Shown here: positions 17,369 through 25,479 of the stretch, piece after piece
How the letters are laid out: each line of letters starts with the position of its first letter
Position numbering within the stretch: the first letter of the stretch is position 1
Source: an uncultured Mucilaginibacter sp.
Lineage (GTDB): Bacteria > Bacteroidota > Bacteroidia > Sphingobacteriales > Sphingobacteriaceae
Reading direction: 5' to 3'
NCBI RefSeq assembly: GCF_946481715.1
Contig: NZ_CAMLOV010000019.1
Coordinates: forward strand, 1 to 48,946
Length of the DNA: 48,946 nucleotides
Translations under genes and position numbers: made by a program
Notes under the pieces: model-generated
The model's input: only the letters and a program-made list of their open reading frames with translations
The model's database searches: none
What the model was told of the DNA's origin: nothing

Positions 17369-17995
17369 CTATTTAAACGTTTCAATCAAATTTTTCTTCC
17401 ACAAAGCGACGGCATAATCCCTGAATACCTGCGGACCGGCTTTAAAAGCTTCATCGAAAGTGTACTTACCGCCAGCGTATTCTGTTGGTGATACTTGCGA
17501 TTTGCTCTCTCCTCGGATCGCAAATTTTTTGAGTCCCTCATGCATAATTATTTTCATTATTGCGGGGCTTACGTCGCCGCGGCAAGCGGTTTTATACATC
17601 AGCCAAACCTCGGCTTTGCCATCTTTATTTAAATCGGTAACCGAAAAACTGTTGGGCAAATAGCTCGCGGTAACATCCACTCCGCAGTCTTTTGCAAAAT
17701 CATAGGTTTGCCAAATTAATTTTAGCTCAGAACCGGTTTTTGTGTAATAATAAGCATATAGCGACGCATCGCGAAGGCCCTCGCTGTCTGGCCCCTTGCT
17801 TGGTACTATACCTGTTTCAGACGTTATAACCAAATGTTCGCCATCGTTATCGGTAAAGCTTACCGCATCAACGATATGCCCCGTGTATTTTACGGACTTA
17901 GGGATATCAGCCAAACTCAATTGCGCCACCTTTACTTGAGCCGTAACTAAGTGCGACAGCGCGAACAGCGGCAAGACCAAAAGCATTTTTTTCAT
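17369..17995 (-). CDS. Secreted protein of unknown function with a single Ca-binding-like DxNxDG motif
   Basis: A 208-residue protein with a signal peptide (HLVTAQ, cleavage near residue 19). The centre has SVTDLNKDGKAEVWLMYKTAC; DLNKDGKAEV resembles one calcium-binding loop of the FG-GAP/VCBS type, but it is single and there is no recognisable propeller. The gene starts the unit that continues into the M1 peptidase after 14 bases, so it may be an accessory of that enzyme (inference). A TAAATTTG on the minus strand at 18007-18000 matches a -7 box but is so close to the ATG that it would give an almost leaderless mRNA. Confidence 0.75.
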   Translation of the reverse strand: MKKMLLVLPLFALSHLVTAQVKVAQLSLADIPKSVKYTGHIVDAVSFTDNDGEHLVITSETGIVPSKGPDSEGLRDASLYAYYYTKTGSELKLIWQTYDFAKDCGVDVTASYLPNSFSVTDLNKDGKAEVWLMYKTACRGDVSPAIMKIIMHEGLKKFAIRGESKSQVSPTEYAGGKYTFDEAFKAGPQVFRDYAVALWKKNLIETFK

Positions 17996-18020
17996 TTCTC
18001 AAATTTACTTGTGATAGCTC

Positions 18021-18118
18021 CGTCATTGCGAGGTACGAAGCAATCTCTAAACTATGCGCGACCGCTTTGCAAATCCGCTCTGCCGGCGTAGAGATTGTTT
18101 CGCGCCTCGTAATGACGC
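18021..18118. repeat. Dispersed palindromic repeat, family A, copy 1
   Basis: Outer arms CGTCATTGCGAGG and CCTCGTAATGACG pair imperfectly, with inner arms GAAGCAATCTC and GAGATTGTTTC. The centre (CTATGCGCGACCGCTTTGCA region) is shared with copy 2. Related copies occur at 31796, 35786, 40523 and 43584. Confidence 0.85.
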
Positions 18119-18160
18119 GGCGGAGATGGGTGTGATGAGTAACAAAATCACTCACCACTT

Positions 18161-18248
18161 GAGGTACGAAGCAATCTCTAAACTATGCGCGACCGCTTTG
18201 CAAATCCGCTCTGCCTGCGTAGAGATTGCTTCGTACCTCGCAATGACG
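18161..18248. repeat. Dispersed palindromic repeat, family A, copy 2 (left end truncated)
   Basis: Identical to copy 1 over 55 bases (18161-18215 versus 18030-18084), and intact on the right (GTACCTCGCAATGACG), but the left outer arm is missing its GTCATTGC part. It is a tandem neighbour of copy 1. Confidence 0.85.
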
Positions 18249-18273
18249 TGGTGGTTAGGAGCTCTTTCTTCAA

Positions 18274-18411
18274 TCCCTCCTTGGGGAGGGGTGCGCTCGG
18301 CTGTGTTGTGGGAGGGAGGGGTTTCGCCGCCTTGCAACAACGGATGCACAGTTCGCTAACCCCTCCCTGCCTTCGCGCGCTTTTCCAACCGCACCCCTCC
18401 CCAAGGAGGGA
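18274..18411. repeat. Large GC-rich palindrome, family B
   Basis: The 22-base ends 18274-18295 and 18390-18411 are exact reverse complements (core CCCTCCTTGGGGAGGGG). A second nested pair, AGGGAGGGGTT and AACCCCTCCCT, lies inside. A related palindrome is found at 39326-39417. Confidence 0.85.
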
Positions 18412-18461
18412 ATTTAAAACTTTTCTTTACTCACCACTCCCTACTTACCATTCACCATTCC

Positions 18462-20327
18462 CTACTTCAGCACCTCCACTTCAAAATAGCTATCGTTAAA
18501 TATAGTTTCGGTAGCTTTTATGTAATCGCTTTCATCAGCTTTGTACGGGTTCTCCACAAATTTTTGCGGGTTGCGGGCAAACAGCGGGAAAGCGGTGCTT
18601 TGTACCTGTATCATGATACGGTGGCCTTTTTTAAAGGTGTGCAGCACATCCTGTACCTTAAAGTTGATATCCGTTTTTTGGTTAGCTACCAGCGCCTCCG
18701 GTTTTTCGAAACTGTTGCGGAAACGTGCCGGCATTACCTCGCTGCGTACCATTTGCTGGTAGTTACTTAGTGTAATGCTTTTGTTTGGCATGTAGGGGTT
18801 GTTTGGCTCGTTGGCGGGGTAAACGTCAATCAGTTTTACAAAGAAATCGGCATCGGTACCGGTGCTGGCCACTTTTAGGTGCGCCATGATCTCGCCGCCC
18901 AGGGTAACATCATCCGTTAATACATCCGTTTGGAAAACCAACACATCCGTACGGCGGCCAGCAAAACGCTGGTCCTCGCTCATGTAATTGTGCGGGGTAA
19001 AGCCAATGGTGGTAGGCAGGTCTTCGGTGTAAGGCACGGGTTTCAGCGGGTCGCTTACGTAGCTGGTTGAACCTGCTGCAGCGGGTTGTGCGGCTGCCAG
19101 TTTACCATCGCTGTTCAGGAATAGTTTTTCTTTTACCGCGGCGGGCGATGGCCATTTATCAAAGGTTCTCCACTCGTTTTTGCCGGTGTTGAACATATAG
19201 GCTTCGGGCAGGCCGCTGGCTTTATCACCGGTGCCTTTCAGGAAGTGGTTAAAGAATTTCTGCTCGATGTTTTTTTGGTAGAAGGTAGCAATGCTATCGC
19301 CAAAGTATATGTTGCTGTGCATGGTATGCCCGGTCTCGCGCGACCACCTGCCATGTCCAAATGGCCCCATTACAATGGTGTTATAGGCGTTCGGGTCTTT
19401 CTTCTCAATGGTTTTGTAGATAGCCAGCGGACCGGTTAAATCCTCAGCATCAAACCAACCGCCAACGGTCATTACGGCCGGTTTTACTTTGCCATAGTGT
19501 TTCAGCAAGCCGCGCTTTTGCCAGAACTCATCGTAGCTGGGGTGGTTTATAGTTTCCTGCCAGTAAAAGTTGTCTTTATAGTATTTGTCGGCATTTTTAA
19601 GCGGACCCATATCCAGTAAAAACTGGTAGCCATCTTTTGTGCCGGGGTTTATGATGGTGTTGTTGTACCAGGCTTTGGTAGTGGTGTCCTTCTTTTGTAC
19701 GCCGAAAACGGGGTAGGTGAAAAAGTAGCTTTCTAAAAGCGCGCCGTTGTGGTGGAAGTCATCAAAAAAGAAATCGGAGATGGGTGCCTGAGGCGATGAT
19801 GCCTTTAAGGCAGGGTGATTGCTGAGGATACCTGCGGCGGTGTAAAAGCCCGGGTAGCTGATGCCCCATTGGCCTACGCGGCCGTTATTGCCGGCAATGT
19901 TTTTGATGAGCCAGTCGATGGTGTCGTAGGTATCCGAGCCTTCGTCTACGTCGGTTTTGGCTTTTTTATTGTCGATAACCGGGGTCATGTTGGTCCAGGT
20001 GCCTTCGCTTTTCCAACGGCCGCGTACATCCTGGTACACAAAAATATAGCCTTCCTGCATCATGTATTTGGATGGGCCCAGCTGGCCGGGGTATTTGCCT
20101 TCGCCGTAAGGCGCCACGCTGTAGCAGGTGCGTTGCATCATTATAGGGTATTTATTATCCTTTGATGCATCCTTTGGCGTGTAAATGGAGGTGAACAGCT
20201 TTACGCCATCGCGCATGGTGATGTACACATCCTTTTTGGTGTAATGCTCTTTTACATCATACGTTTGCGCAAAGGTTGCGCTGCAAGCAGTGCTCAGCAG
20301 CAATAAAACGGCGAAGATTTTTTTCAT
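18462..20327 (-). CDS. CocE/NonD-family (X-Pro dipeptidyl-peptidase-like) secreted hydrolase
   Basis: A 621-residue alpha/beta hydrolase with a Sec leader (cleaved near Ala20). Serine nucleophile Ser157 lies in GQWGISYPG; the probable acid is in GGWFDAEDL and the base in GPFGHGRW, the order seen in the S15/CocE family. The C-terminal ~230 residues form the beta jelly-roll domain of this family (DVLTDDVTLGGEIMAHLKV). Members cleave acyl esters, amides or X-Pro peptides; the substrate cannot be predicted here, although peptidase or glutaryl-acylase-like activity is typical for secreted Bacteroidota members. Monocistronic; an inverted-repeat element precedes it. Confidence 0.93.
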   Translation of the reverse strand: MKKIFAVLLLLSTACSATFAQTYDVKEHYTKKDVYITMRDGVKLFTSIYTPKDASKDNKYPIMMQRTCYSVAPYGEGKYPGQLGPSKYMMQEGYIFVYQDVRGRWKSEGTWTNMTPVIDNKKAKTDVDEGSDTYDTIDWLIKNIAGNNGRVGQWGISYPGFYTAAGILSNHPALKASSPQAPISDFFFDDFHHNGALLESYFFTYPVFGVQKKDTTTKAWYNNTIINPGTKDGYQFLLDMGPLKNADKYYKDNFYWQETINHPSYDEFWQKRGLLKHYGKVKPAVMTVGGWFDAEDLTGPLAIYKTIEKKDPNAYNTIVMGPFGHGRWSRETGHTMHSNIYFGDSIATFYQKNIEQKFFNHFLKGTGDKASGLPEAYMFNTGKNEWRTFDKWPSPAAVKEKLFLNSDGKLAAAQPAAAGSTSYVSDPLKPVPYTEDLPTTIGFTPHNYMSEDQRFAGRRTDVLVFQTDVLTDDVTLGGEIMAHLKVASTGTDADFFVKLIDVYPANEPNNPYMPNKSITLSNYQQMVRSEVMPARFRNSFEKPEALVANQKTDINFKVQDVLHTFKKGHRIMIQVQSTAFPLFARNPQKFVENPYKADESDYIKATETIFNDSYFEVEVLK

Positions 20328-20941
20328 ATTGATCAGTATTAGCAGAGGCTAATTTAGTAAGTTAATTAGTAATTTACTAACCGTGACGGGAGTGTTACAA
20401 AAGGGGGTAAGAAATGGGGATATGGAGATAAAATTTGCTTGAGCGCAGTGCGGGGGCATTCATCTTTTAAAGGCATTTGTTTTCAATACAATCATCGGCT
20501 GCTCATTGCCGCAGGGGCTACTATTTTTGTTGCCCCAAAAGTAGCAAAAGTGCTTTCACCAGATAGGCTTCCTTGCCGCACGAGCCTTTGCCCTGCAAAC
20601 CGGGCAGAACCACGGGCTGCAAAATCTTGCCCCGCTGGCGCGCCGCGCGTGTCCCTCGCTTCTGCAAGTATTGCTATGCCCTTCCCGCCCGCTGCCCACC
20701 ACGTTCTGCCCGCTTTCGCCCGAAGCTTTCCTGCTGCCCTGAAGAAAACAGTAGTCAATACTTCGCATTGCCGGGCTGTATTACAATTATGGGAAGGATT
20801 GTCCTTATGGGTATGATTCGGAATCGCGCAGCGATAAAAAAACCGACTTATCCAGTACTGATGGTGCTTGAATTGCTGCATTTTGTATGAACGCTACTTT
20901 TTAGGTGTGCTATTTCCTATCTTGCTTCACTAATAAATCGT
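20328..20941. other. 614-base gap with a GC-rich gene-free block (about 20520-20880)
   Basis: Beyond the TTAGTAA element, the block from about 20520 to 20880 is unusually rich in G and C compared with nearby spacers. It is open in several frames on both strands, but none of the translations (rich in Ala, Pro, Arg, Cys) looks like a protein family and none has a clear start context. I interpret it as non-coding, perhaps a dispersed element or a decayed insertion; this is inference. Confidence 0.5.
20354..20380. promoter_or_regulatory. TTAGTAA/TTACTAA repeat element upstream of the hydrolase gene
   Basis: TTAGTAA occurs at 20354-20360 and again at 20366-20372, and TTACTAA at 20374-20380. The last two form a 15-base palindrome with a single central T; the first is a direct repeat 12 bases away. 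It lies 27-53 bases upstream of the hydrolase ATG, a fitting place for a dimeric repressor or activator. Confidence 0.4.
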
Positions 20942-21550
20942 ATGAATAAATTTTCGCTTTTATTGATTGCATGCTTTTTATTAGGCAAAGTTGTTTTAGC
21001 GCAACAAACCCCGGCTACTGATGCAGACACATCCGGCTACCCCGGTCAAAATTTTAGAATGCTTGGGCATGGCGGTACTTTAGATTCTGCAAGGCATGCG
21101 CAACTGCTTGAATTTTTGAACGAAGCCACCGGGAAAAAGCAAAAAAAAGGCAGGCTATTAGTAATCATTCCTTTATCGGCAGTAGATAGCAGTTATTGTA
21201 ATATGGCCAACTGCCATACCGACGAGTGTAGAAAAGAATGGGTAACTCAGCTTGTTAAAAAACTGGGAGGGAAAAGAAAGGTTAGCCTGTTTATGCTGCA
21301 AACAAGCGAAAGGAACGATGAATCCATCATTAATGAGCGTTTTGGGTTTCCGGTTTATCAGTTCATAACCGGTAAGTTATTCCGCTTGTTTTTCCGGACT
21401 TTTGCGCCCGCCTGTATCGGGGTGACTATTGTAAATAAGGATGGGAAATTTACTGTAAATTATGATTCATCCATTAATTTATTGCCTCTTCAAAAGGCTA
21501 CTGATGCAATGGTGAAATGGCACGACAGCTTTATTAAGCAACTAAAATGA
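20942..21550 (+). CDS. Secreted cysteine-containing protein of unknown function, first of a tandem pair
   Basis: A 202-residue protein with a Sec signal peptide (cleavage near VVLAQ, residue 20). The mature part has a conserved cysteine cluster YCNMANCHTDECRKEW, a basic LGGKRKV segment that starts a predicted strand (VSLFML), and a late FAPACIGVTIVN strand. The alternation of strands and helices would fit an alpha/beta fold, but I cannot name a family. It is clearly paralogous to the next gene (same length, same cysteine pattern, same LGGKRKV). Confidence 0.75.
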   Translation: MNKFSLLLIACFLLGKVVLAQQTPATDADTSGYPGQNFRMLGHGGTLDSARHAQLLEFLNEATGKKQKKGRLLVIIPLSAVDSSYCNMANCHTDECRKEWVTQLVKKLGGKRKVSLFMLQTSERNDESIINERFGFPVYQFITGKLFRLFFRTFAPACIGVTIVNKDGKFTVNYDSSINLLPLQKATDAMVKWHDSFIKQLK

Positions 21551-21625
21551 TCGCAGGCAATTACGTTAAGGAGAGCCATTAATATAGCCTATTGCTTCTA
21601 AATGTTTGCCTAATCAATTGTCCCA

Positions 21626-22237
21626 ATGAAAAAAATATTTCTGCTGTTGTTTGCCAATTGCTTATTGATTAACACAGTTTGGGCACAGGATAAAACCGGA
21701 CAGGGTGCCGACACGGCAGAACGCACAAACCGCTTTTTACCACTGCATGCCACCGGGTTAGATTCCGTTAGGTACCAGCAGATACTTTCATATTTAACGG
21801 AAGCATCGCATAAACCCATTGCCGGTGATAAACAGGTATTTATTTTAGATGCCCGAGCCCTTGAACCGGGTTATTGCGATGTTACTGCCTGCCAGGATGA
21901 TGGCTGTAGGAAAGATTGGATAAAACAATTTGTAAAAAGGCTGGGTGGAAAGCGAAAAGTAGACGTGTTTATTGTAGACACAAGGCGCGAACAAGTAGCC
22001 GGGGCCGACAGTGTTTCCCGCCGCTGGGGCATACCTTATTGCCGTATTTCGGTTAGCAGGATGATCCGTACGTTTTATAGAAACTATGTTCCGGGGTGTT
22101 TCGGGATTATTGTTTTAAATACAAACCGTAAATATGTAAGCTCTTATGATAATCCCCGTGATGTTGGTATAAACACAAAGAGTTTGATGGATTCCATTTT
22201 AGATTTCTATAACAGGTTTTGCAAGGAGTCAAAATGA
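21626..22237 (+). CDS. Secreted cysteine-containing protein of unknown function, second of a tandem pair
   Basis: A 203-residue protein with a Sec signal peptide (cleavage near VWAQ, residue 20). It shares with its upstream neighbour the cysteine cluster YCDVTACQDDGCRKDW, the KRLGGKRKVDVFIV segment and the C-terminal YVPGCFGIIVLN, so all four conserved cysteines are kept in both. The 75-base gap and same strand suggest co-transcription after tandem duplication. Divergence between the copies is large, arguing for an old duplication or different partners. Function unknown. Confidence 0.75.
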   Translation: MKKIFLLLFANCLLINTVWAQDKTGQGADTAERTNRFLPLHATGLDSVRYQQILSYLTEASHKPIAGDKQVFILDARALEPGYCDVTACQDDGCRKDWIKQFVKRLGGKRKVDVFIVDTRREQVAGADSVSRRWGIPYCRISVSRMIRTFYRNYVPGCFGIIVLNTNRKYVSSYDNPRDVGINTKSLMDSILDFYNRFCKESK

Positions 22238-22357
22238 AATAACGATCAGGATAAATGCAGGCCTACCTTCGGCGGTTTTATATTGCTGCATGAAATCTCA
22301 ATGTCAAAAACCGATAGTTAAATTGAAATAGCTGTTTATTCGGGTTTTAATAATACT

Positions 22358-22365
22358 TAACTTTG
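22358..22365 (+). promoter_or_regulatory. Candidate -7 element of lpdA
   Basis: TAACTTTG matches TAnnTTTG 22 bases before the lpdA ATG. No clean TTG is at the right distance upstream, so only the -7 half is supported. Confidence 0.5.
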
Positions 22366-22387
22366 GCGCTCAATAAAATACACTACT

Positions 22388-23791
22388 ATGCAATATGATG
22401 TTATCGTTATAGGTTCGGGCCCGGGTGGGTACGTTGCGGCTATCCGTTGTGCGCAATTAGGCATGAAAACCGCCATCGTTGAAAAATACAACACCCTTGG
22501 CGGTACCTGCCTCAATGTGGGCTGTATCCCCTCCAAAGCACTGTTGGATTCATCCGAACATTACCATAACGCCGCCCATACTTTTACTGCTCACGGTATA
22601 AAACTTGATAACCTGGGGATAGATTTTGGGCAAATGATAAAACGCAAGCAGGAAGTAGTAGATGCCAACACCAGCGGCATTACCTATTTGATGAAGAAGA
22701 ACAAGATAGACGTTCACCAGGGCGTCGGTTCTTTTAAAGATAAAAATACCATTATTGTTACCAAGGCAGATGGTACAGCAAGCGAGATCACTACCGAAAA
22801 GGTGATCATTGCAACGGGTTCGAAACCTTCCAGCCTGCCATTCCTCAAAATAGATAAGAAACGCATTATCACTTCAACCGAGGCTTTAACCCTTACCGAA
22901 ATACCAAAACACCTGGTGCTGATAGGTGGCGGCGTTATTGGTTTGGAGCTTGGTTCGGTTTATGCGCGTTTGGGTGCCAAAGTATCGGTTGTGGAGTTTA
23001 TGGATGGCATTATCCCAACCATGGATAAAGGGCTGGGCCGCGAATTGCAAAAGGTGTTGAAAAAACTGGGTATGGACTTTTACCTGGGCCACAAAGTAAC
23101 CGGCGCTACCGTAAAAGGCAAGGAAGTAACCGTTACTGCTGATACCCCTAAAGGAGAGAAACTTGAACTGAAAGGCGACTACTGTATGGTAGCCGTTGGC
23201 CGCATAGCTTATACCGATGGGCTGGGGCTTGATAAAATTGGTATTACCGTGGAAGAACGCGGCCGTAAAATTACAGTCGATGAGCACCTGGAAACCAGCG
23301 TAAAAGGCGTTTATGCCATTGGCGACGTGATAAAAGGCGCTATGCTTGCCCACAAGGCCGAGGATGAAGGTACTTTTGTTGCTGAACTGATAGCCGGGCA
23401 AAAACCACATATTAACTACAACCTGATACCCGGTGTTGTGTACACCTGGCCGGAGGTTGCTGCCGTGGGTTATACCGAGGAGCAACTGAAAGAAAAAGGT
23501 ACCGCTTATAAAGTGGGCTCCTTCCCCTTTAAAGCAAGCGGCCGTGCTCGTGCCAGCGGCGATTTGGATGGCTTTGTAAAAGTACTGGCCGATAAAACTA
23601 CCGACGAAATTTTAGGCGTACACATGATAGGCCCACGCGCTGCGGATATGATAGCCGAAGCAGTGATTGCGATGGAATTCCGCGCATCAGCAGAGGACGT
23701 AACCCGCGCCAGCCACGCTCACCCAACTTATACCGAAGCGATGAGGGAAGCTTGTTTGGCGGCAACGGAGAATAGGGCGATACATATTTAA
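22388..23791 (+). CDS. lpdA: Dihydrolipoyl dehydrogenase
   Basis: A 467-residue flavoprotein disulfide reductase, the E3 component of 2-oxoacid dehydrogenase complexes. It has the FAD motif GSGPGGYVAA (residues 9-18), the redox-active pair in GGTCLNVGCIPSK (Cys41, Cys46), the NAD-binding motif GGGVIGLELGSVYARLG, the second FAD motif YAIGDV, and the C-terminal His-Glu dyad in HAHPTYTEA. No E1 or E2 gene is adjacent, so it is probably shared between complexes encoded elsewhere. It appears to have its own promoter; a hairpin-forming repeat separates it from crtZ. Confidence 0.97.
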   Translation: MQYDVIVIGSGPGGYVAAIRCAQLGMKTAIVEKYNTLGGTCLNVGCIPSKALLDSSEHYHNAAHTFTAHGIKLDNLGIDFGQMIKRKQEVVDANTSGITYLMKKNKIDVHQGVGSFKDKNTIIVTKADGTASEITTEKVIIATGSKPSSLPFLKIDKKRIITSTEALTLTEIPKHLVLIGGGVIGLELGSVYARLGAKVSVVEFMDGIIPTMDKGLGRELQKVLKKLGMDFYLGHKVTGATVKGKEVTVTADTPKGEKLELKGDYCMVAVGRIAYTDGLGLDKIGITVEERGRKITVDEHLETSVKGVYAIGDVIKGAMLAHKAEDEGTFVAELIAGQKPHINYNLIPGVVYTWPEVAAVGYTEEQLKEKGTAYKVGSFPFKASGRARASGDLDGFVKVLADKTTDEILGVHMIGPRAADMIAEAVIAMEFRASAEDVTRASHAHPTYTEAMREACLAATENRAIHI

Positions 23792-23800
23792 GAAGTAGCA

Positions 23801-23861
23801 GGATTTAGTGGCAGTAGCAGTCGGATTCGAGGCTGCTACCGCAACCGCCACTGCTACTAAA
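23801..23861. repeat. Imperfect hairpin of GCAGTA/GTGGC repeats between lpdA and crtZ
   Basis: TTTAGTGGCAGTAGCAG on the left pairs with CTGCTACCGCAACCGCCACTGCTACTAAA on the right, with mismatches. There is no T tract, so termination is possible but not clear. The simple-repeat character (GCAGTA, GCGGTA variants) resembles a slippage-prone palindrome. Confidence 0.5.
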
Positions 23862-23865
23862 TACG

Positions 23866-24306
23866 ATGCATTTGTTAACCAACATAGCTATAACATTAGC
23901 AACCATTGCTTTAATGGAGTTGCTTTCCTGGGCAATGCATAAGTACCTGTTCCACGGGCCGCTTTGGTTTATCCATAAAACGCATCACCAGCAGCGCCAT
24001 GGCTGGTTTGAACTGAACGACCTGTTTAGCATCGGCTTTGCCGCATTGGCCCTATGGCTGATGTGGGCAGGGCATATCAGCTTAGATTACCGCTTTTGGA
24101 TAGGCACCGGTATCAGCGCCTATGGCACCATCTACTTCATCTTCCACGATTGGTTTATTCATAACCGATTTAAAGCATTCAAGAGCGATAACCGGTATTT
24201 GACTGCTATTCGCCGCGCACATAAGATCCATCATAAATCAACAGAGAAGAACCCTTCGGAAGAGTTTGGGCTGCTGGTGGTGGGGAGGAAGTGGTTTAGG
24301 AAATAG
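23866..24306 (+). CDS. crtZ: Beta-carotene hydroxylase (CrtZ-type, fatty acid hydroxylase superfamily)
   Basis: A 146-residue integral-membrane di-iron hydroxylase. The histidine boxes are HKYLFH, HKTHH, HDWFIH and HKIHH, the CrtZ arrangement, set between four hydrophobic segments; length fits CrtZ rather than the larger sterol desaturases. It would hydroxylate the beta-ionone rings of beta-carotene to give zeaxanthin. The rest of the pathway (crtI, crtB, crtY) lies 8 kb downstream rather than adjacent. It follows lpdA on the same strand with 74 bases between; its stop is 3 bases from the convergent membrane-protein gene. Confidence 0.88.
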   Translation: MHLLTNIAITLATIALMELLSWAMHKYLFHGPLWFIHKTHHQQRHGWFELNDLFSIGFAALALWLMWAGHISLDYRFWIGTGISAYGTIYFIFHDWFIHNRFKAFKSDNRYLTAIRRAHKIHHKSTEKNPSEEFGLLVVGRKWFRK

Positions 24307-24309
24307 CTA

Positions 24310-25386
24310 CTATCTAAAACGCTTGTAGTTCCTATAATAGCTATTCTTATCTACCTCATCAAACGGTTCGCCGGACGGGAACAACTTATCGTAAAAGAAA
24401 ATAAACACCGGGAACAATATAAACACCAGCCATATTAAAAAATTCGGCGGCAACAGCCTGAATGTGTAATTGCAGCCGAAGACAATGATGGTAAAAACTA
24501 CCGCCGCCAACGCGTGTGTGCGTTTCAGCTGCCGGGTATCAACTCTTGCTATATGCCAGTCTTTCAGCTCTTTTCTTGCTTTTTCGTACTCCTTCCTGCT
24601 TTCCTTTCCCCTGAACGGGAGGAAGGCATATACCATAAGAAAACTATCTGCAATATAAAGGCAGGATATCCCCAACATAAAATATTGTGCCGCTGTTAAT
24701 GCCACACTTGTGGGGCTAAGTATATGCTCAATTTCGCCTATTGCCAAAACCTGGCTGGCGTTGTCAAAACCAATAAGTACAAGCACTATGGCGCTCCAAA
24801 TACTAAGGCATAAAAGGCTGGTACGCGTATGCTGGGCGTAACTAAATGCATAGTAGAGCGCAATAACCCCAAGTATTACACTTACCATAATAAGCGCAAC
24901 AGTAAACCAGTTATATTCGATGGTGTTTGTGGTAAGTACCCAGTAAATTATGGCCATTGTTTGCAATAACACAATTCCTTCGGTTATCCTGGGCAAGAGT
25001 GCCTTCATTTGCAAAATGAGTGCAAAAAACGCAAAAGCGCCTCCAAAAAAATAAGGCCATACTTTCAAGCTGTCGATAAAGCTCCCATCGCCCAGGGCGG
25101 GTATAAAAATAATAAGGCTTATGCCAAATCCGCCTAAAGAAATATTAAGCAATTGACGCCAGCTGACCAATCGTTTATATTCGAAAACGATACCGGCAAA
25201 AATAATGGGGTAACGGGCGGGTAAGATTGCCCAGGGGTGGACGATTATTTTATAGCAGAAGAATAAAAACAAAGAGCCAAGCAAAGCCGAAAACACAAGA
25301 ATAGTTTTCTCGTCCGATGTCCATTTCCTTTTAATTTTATCTACCGTTTCCAATTGTTTGTAATTACCGTCACCAAATATAAACAA
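24310..25386 (-). CDS. Polytopic membrane protein of unknown function
   Basis: A 358-residue protein with about nine or ten hydrophobic segments, spread from residue 29 to 340, and one long cytoplasmic-looking charged loop around residues 262-290 (KESRKEYEKARKELKDW). No transporter or enzyme motif is recognisable. The N-terminus is uncertain: a TATATTTG promoter-like string falls inside the first codons, and a TTG at residue 13 could be an alternative start. It is convergent with crtZ and divergent from the DUF2007 gene. Confidence 0.75.
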   Translation of the reverse strand: MFIFGDGNYKQLETVDKIKRKWTSDEKTILVFSALLGSLFLFFCYKIIVHPWAILPARYPIIFAGIVFEYKRLVSWRQLLNISLGGFGISLIIFIPALGDGSFIDSLKVWPYFFGGAFAFFALILQMKALLPRITEGIVLLQTMAIIYWVLTTNTIEYNWFTVALIMVSVILGVIALYYAFSYAQHTRTSLLCLSIWSAIVLVLIGFDNASQVLAIGEIEHILSPTSVALTAAQYFMLGISCLYIADSFLMVYAFLPFRGKESRKEYEKARKELKDWHIARVDTRQLKRTHALAAVVFTIIVFGCNYTFRLLPPNFLIWLVFILFPVFIFFYDKLFPSGEPFDEVDKNSYYRNYKRFR

Positions 25387-25479
25387 TGGGATGTTTTGGG
25401 GAAGAGGGCGTATATTTTAACAGTGGCCGCTTGCTAATGCTGACAAGTTAACATACTTTTATAAGCACCAATTGCAACC

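Larger units (their letters stand above)
17996..18461. other. Gene-free stretch filled with palindromic repeats
   Basis: This 466-base gap between the M1 unit and the hydrolase gene has no convincing coding frame. It holds two copies of repeat family A (18021-18118 and 18161-18248) and one large family B palindrome (18274-18411). Short open frames here are generated by the repeats. Confidence 0.85.

Noticed and set aside
18021..18248. Insertion sequence remnant with terminal inverted repeats
   Set aside because: No transposase fragment or target duplication; the arms pair with each other over a short distance, as in REP-type palindromes.
20492..20881. 129-residue minus-strand frame and an overlapping 125-residue plus-strand frame (20439-20816)
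   Set aside because: Both lie in the GC-rich gene-free block, have biased composition and no recognisable family or start context.
22886..23485. 199-residue minus-strand frame inside lpdA
   Set aside because: lpdA is unmistakable on the plus strand across this region.
25374..25381. TATATTTG on the minus strand as promoter of the membrane-protein gene at 24310-25386
   Set aside because: It falls inside the first codons of the frame and no -33 partner is seen, so it only makes the start uncertain.
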